Source: Trichopria drosophilae (lineage: Eukaryota > Arthropoda > Insecta > Hymenoptera > Diapriidae). From it: a stretch of 64,000 nucleotides of DNA. Position 1 is the stretch's first letter. Every line of letters starts with the position of its first letter. Under the pieces are notes generated by a model. It was not told the DNA's origin and made no database searches. It saw only the letters and a program-made list of their open reading frames with translations. This document shows positions 62,962 to 64,000 of the stretch, piece after piece. The stretch spans positions 90,446,501 through 90,510,500 of the forward strand of contig CM059582.1 of NCBI GenBank assembly GCA_030407085.1, in the 5' to 3' direction. The translations under genes and the position numbers were made by a program.

Positions 62962-64000
62962 CAGGGTGGCCGATTTATCTGAAGACATCGAAATATCTCG
63001 AGAACTATGCACAGAATCAAAAAAGTTGTCGGATGAAAGTTGTTCGACACGAAGGGGGGCATCCAGTAATAATGAAATTTACCCCCTCCCCCATCCCCTG
63101 GGGGTGGAGTGGGGGCAAAAACAATAAAACTTAAATAGGAACCCCCAGTTTTTATTGCAGATTTGGATTCTCCAATATTGACAATTTTCGCCCGCGTAGC
63201 GGATATGGAATACGGTCATTCTAACAAAGCCGGGAAAAAATACATTTAGCGTTACCCAGGAACAACGACGTGGACGTAGTATTTTTCTGTTCCCTTTGGG
63301 GTGCTTGTTTTACGTGAGTCCCCTTGCCTCTCACTGTCTCACTGTTCACTTACTTGAGTAAGTGTTCGAAATGTTGACCTTCCACTTCAATGCATTTATT
63401 TATTCTTTCTTCAAATGACTTTATACATGATAGAATCATATCTGCAGAAATTTCTGCGCAAGCAGTTCTTATGCGTTCCACCATGTTTTCACGAGTCGTT
63501 GGTACTTGTTCATAAACCTTACCTTTTAGGAAACCCCATAGGAAGAAATCCAGAGATGTTAGATCAGGTGACCTCGCAGGCCAATTAATGGGGCCACCTC
63601 TAACAATCCACCTACCATTGTAATCACGGTCTAGTATTTCCCTTGCTACTCTTGAAAAATGTGCTGGGCAACCATCATGCTGAAACCACATTGTCCGTCG
63701 GACGTCCATAGCAACATCCTCAAGTAGTAATGGTACTTCTTGTTCTAGGAAATCTCGATATTTTATTCCATTCAAATTACCTTCAATAAAATAAGGACCA
63801 ATGAGTTTATTTCCTATGATTCCACACCAAACGTTCACCGACCAAGGACGTTGATGACTAACTTGTCGTAACCAATGGGGATTTTCTACGCTCCAATAAT
63901 GCATATTATGCCTATTGACGCCACCATGGTTCGTGAATGTAGATTCATCTGAAAATAATACATTAGCAAAGAAATTGTGGGTCGTTTGCATTTTTTGAAA
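62962..64000 (-). mobile_element. Mar3: third mariner-type copy, cut by the window end
   Basis: TIR tip CAGGGTGGCCGATTTATC starts at 62962 after TA. The TIR has a single subrepeat, then joins the same sequence as Mar1 from about 12590 onward. Over the roughly 1000 shared bases I count only a handful of substitutions. The right end lies outside the window. Confidence 0.93.
63350..64000 (-). CDS. Mar3 transposase, C-terminal 216 codons (partial)
   Basis: It is open from the window edge to the stop at 63350-63352. It contains VLFSDESTF, QHDGCPAHF and SPDLTSLDFFLWG with 41 residues between the last two Asp, as in Mar1. Differences from Mar1 are very few; for example, Trp replaces Cys in NGRWIVRGG, as in Mar2. 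The N-terminal DNA-binding part lies beyond the window, so intactness cannot be judged. Confidence 0.92.
   Translation of the reverse strand, partial: FQKMQTTHNFFANVLFSDESTFTNHGGVNRHNMHYWSVENPHWLRQVSHQRPWSVNVWCGIIGNKLIGPYFIEGNLNGIKYRDFLEQEVPLLLEDVAMDVRRTMWFQHDGCPAHFSRVAREILDRDYNGRWIVRGGPINWPARSPDLTSLDFFLWGFLKGKVYEQVPTTRENMVERIRTACAEISADMILSCIKSFEERINKCIEVEGQHFEHLLK

Noticed and set aside
1..64000. CRISPR arrays, operons or ribosome-binding sites
   Set aside because: Eukaryotic mobile-element sequence; tandem repeats here lack spacer structure.

Overview
The window looks like a transposon-dense, probably heterochromatic or pericentromeric stretch of an arthropod genome, most likely an insect. 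A hymenopteran is my guess, from the style of the LINEs, BEL/Pao, Mutator-like and mariner-type sequences, but this is not proven. I recognise no host gene. Every protein match I can support belongs to a mobile element, apart from one decayed protein family I cannot name (50.3-52.1 kb).

Layout. 0.45-5.5 kb: a 3'-truncated Ty3/Gypsy element (GypA, minus strand). 5.5-9.7 kb: a 180-bp tandem repeat, a dead Mutator-like (MULE) transposase joined to a piggyBac-like fragment, and a solo LTR with a 4-bp target duplication. 9.6-12.2 kb: unassigned sequence and two dispersed repeats. 12.26-15.52 kb: a complete Tc1/mariner-superfamily element with an intact DD41D transposase and compound terminal inverted repeats (TIRs). 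15.8-16.25 kb: a SINE-like element with a 5S-rRNA-like head. 16.7 kb: a pogo/Tigger fragment. 16.96-20.42 kb: a satellite of 24 monomers averaging 147.0 bp. 20.42-23.21 kb: a 2.8-kb foldback palindrome. 23.7-25.5 kb: a second large inverted repeat whose centre is an array of alternating palindromes. 26-29.6 kb: mostly unassigned. 29.64-35.41 kb: a Gypsy element (GypB, minus strand) with both LTRs and a TATA duplication.

36.2-48.06 kb reads as one nested block. A mariner-type element contains a MULE (36.84-44.78), the MULE contains a BEL/Pao element (38.28-43.51, flanked by GACTC), and a tRNA-headed SINE sits at 45.56-46.05. 48.1-50.1 kb: a TG microsatellite, a Penelope-like GIY-YIG fragment and dispersed repeats. 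53.19-57.8 kb: a LINE whose 5' part is inverted relative to its 3' part, as in twin priming. 58.3-61.9 kb: a second LINE copy interrupted by a 640-bp TIR element with a 9-bp duplication. 61.6-63.0 kb: a strange duplication that repeats part of the 36.2-kb locus and may be an assembly join. 62.96 kb to the end: a nearly identical third copy of the mariner-type element, running off the window.

How the parts work together. The only apparently intact gene is the mariner-type transposase at 12.9-14.0 kb; its near-identical copy at 63.35 kb is cut by the window edge. Nesting gives a relative order: mariner copy 2, then the MULE, then BEL (LTRs differ at 4 of 442 positions). The GypB LTRs differ at about 8 positions plus a 2-bp indel, so GypB appears older than BEL. 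All identities were judged by eye; no search or alignment program was run.
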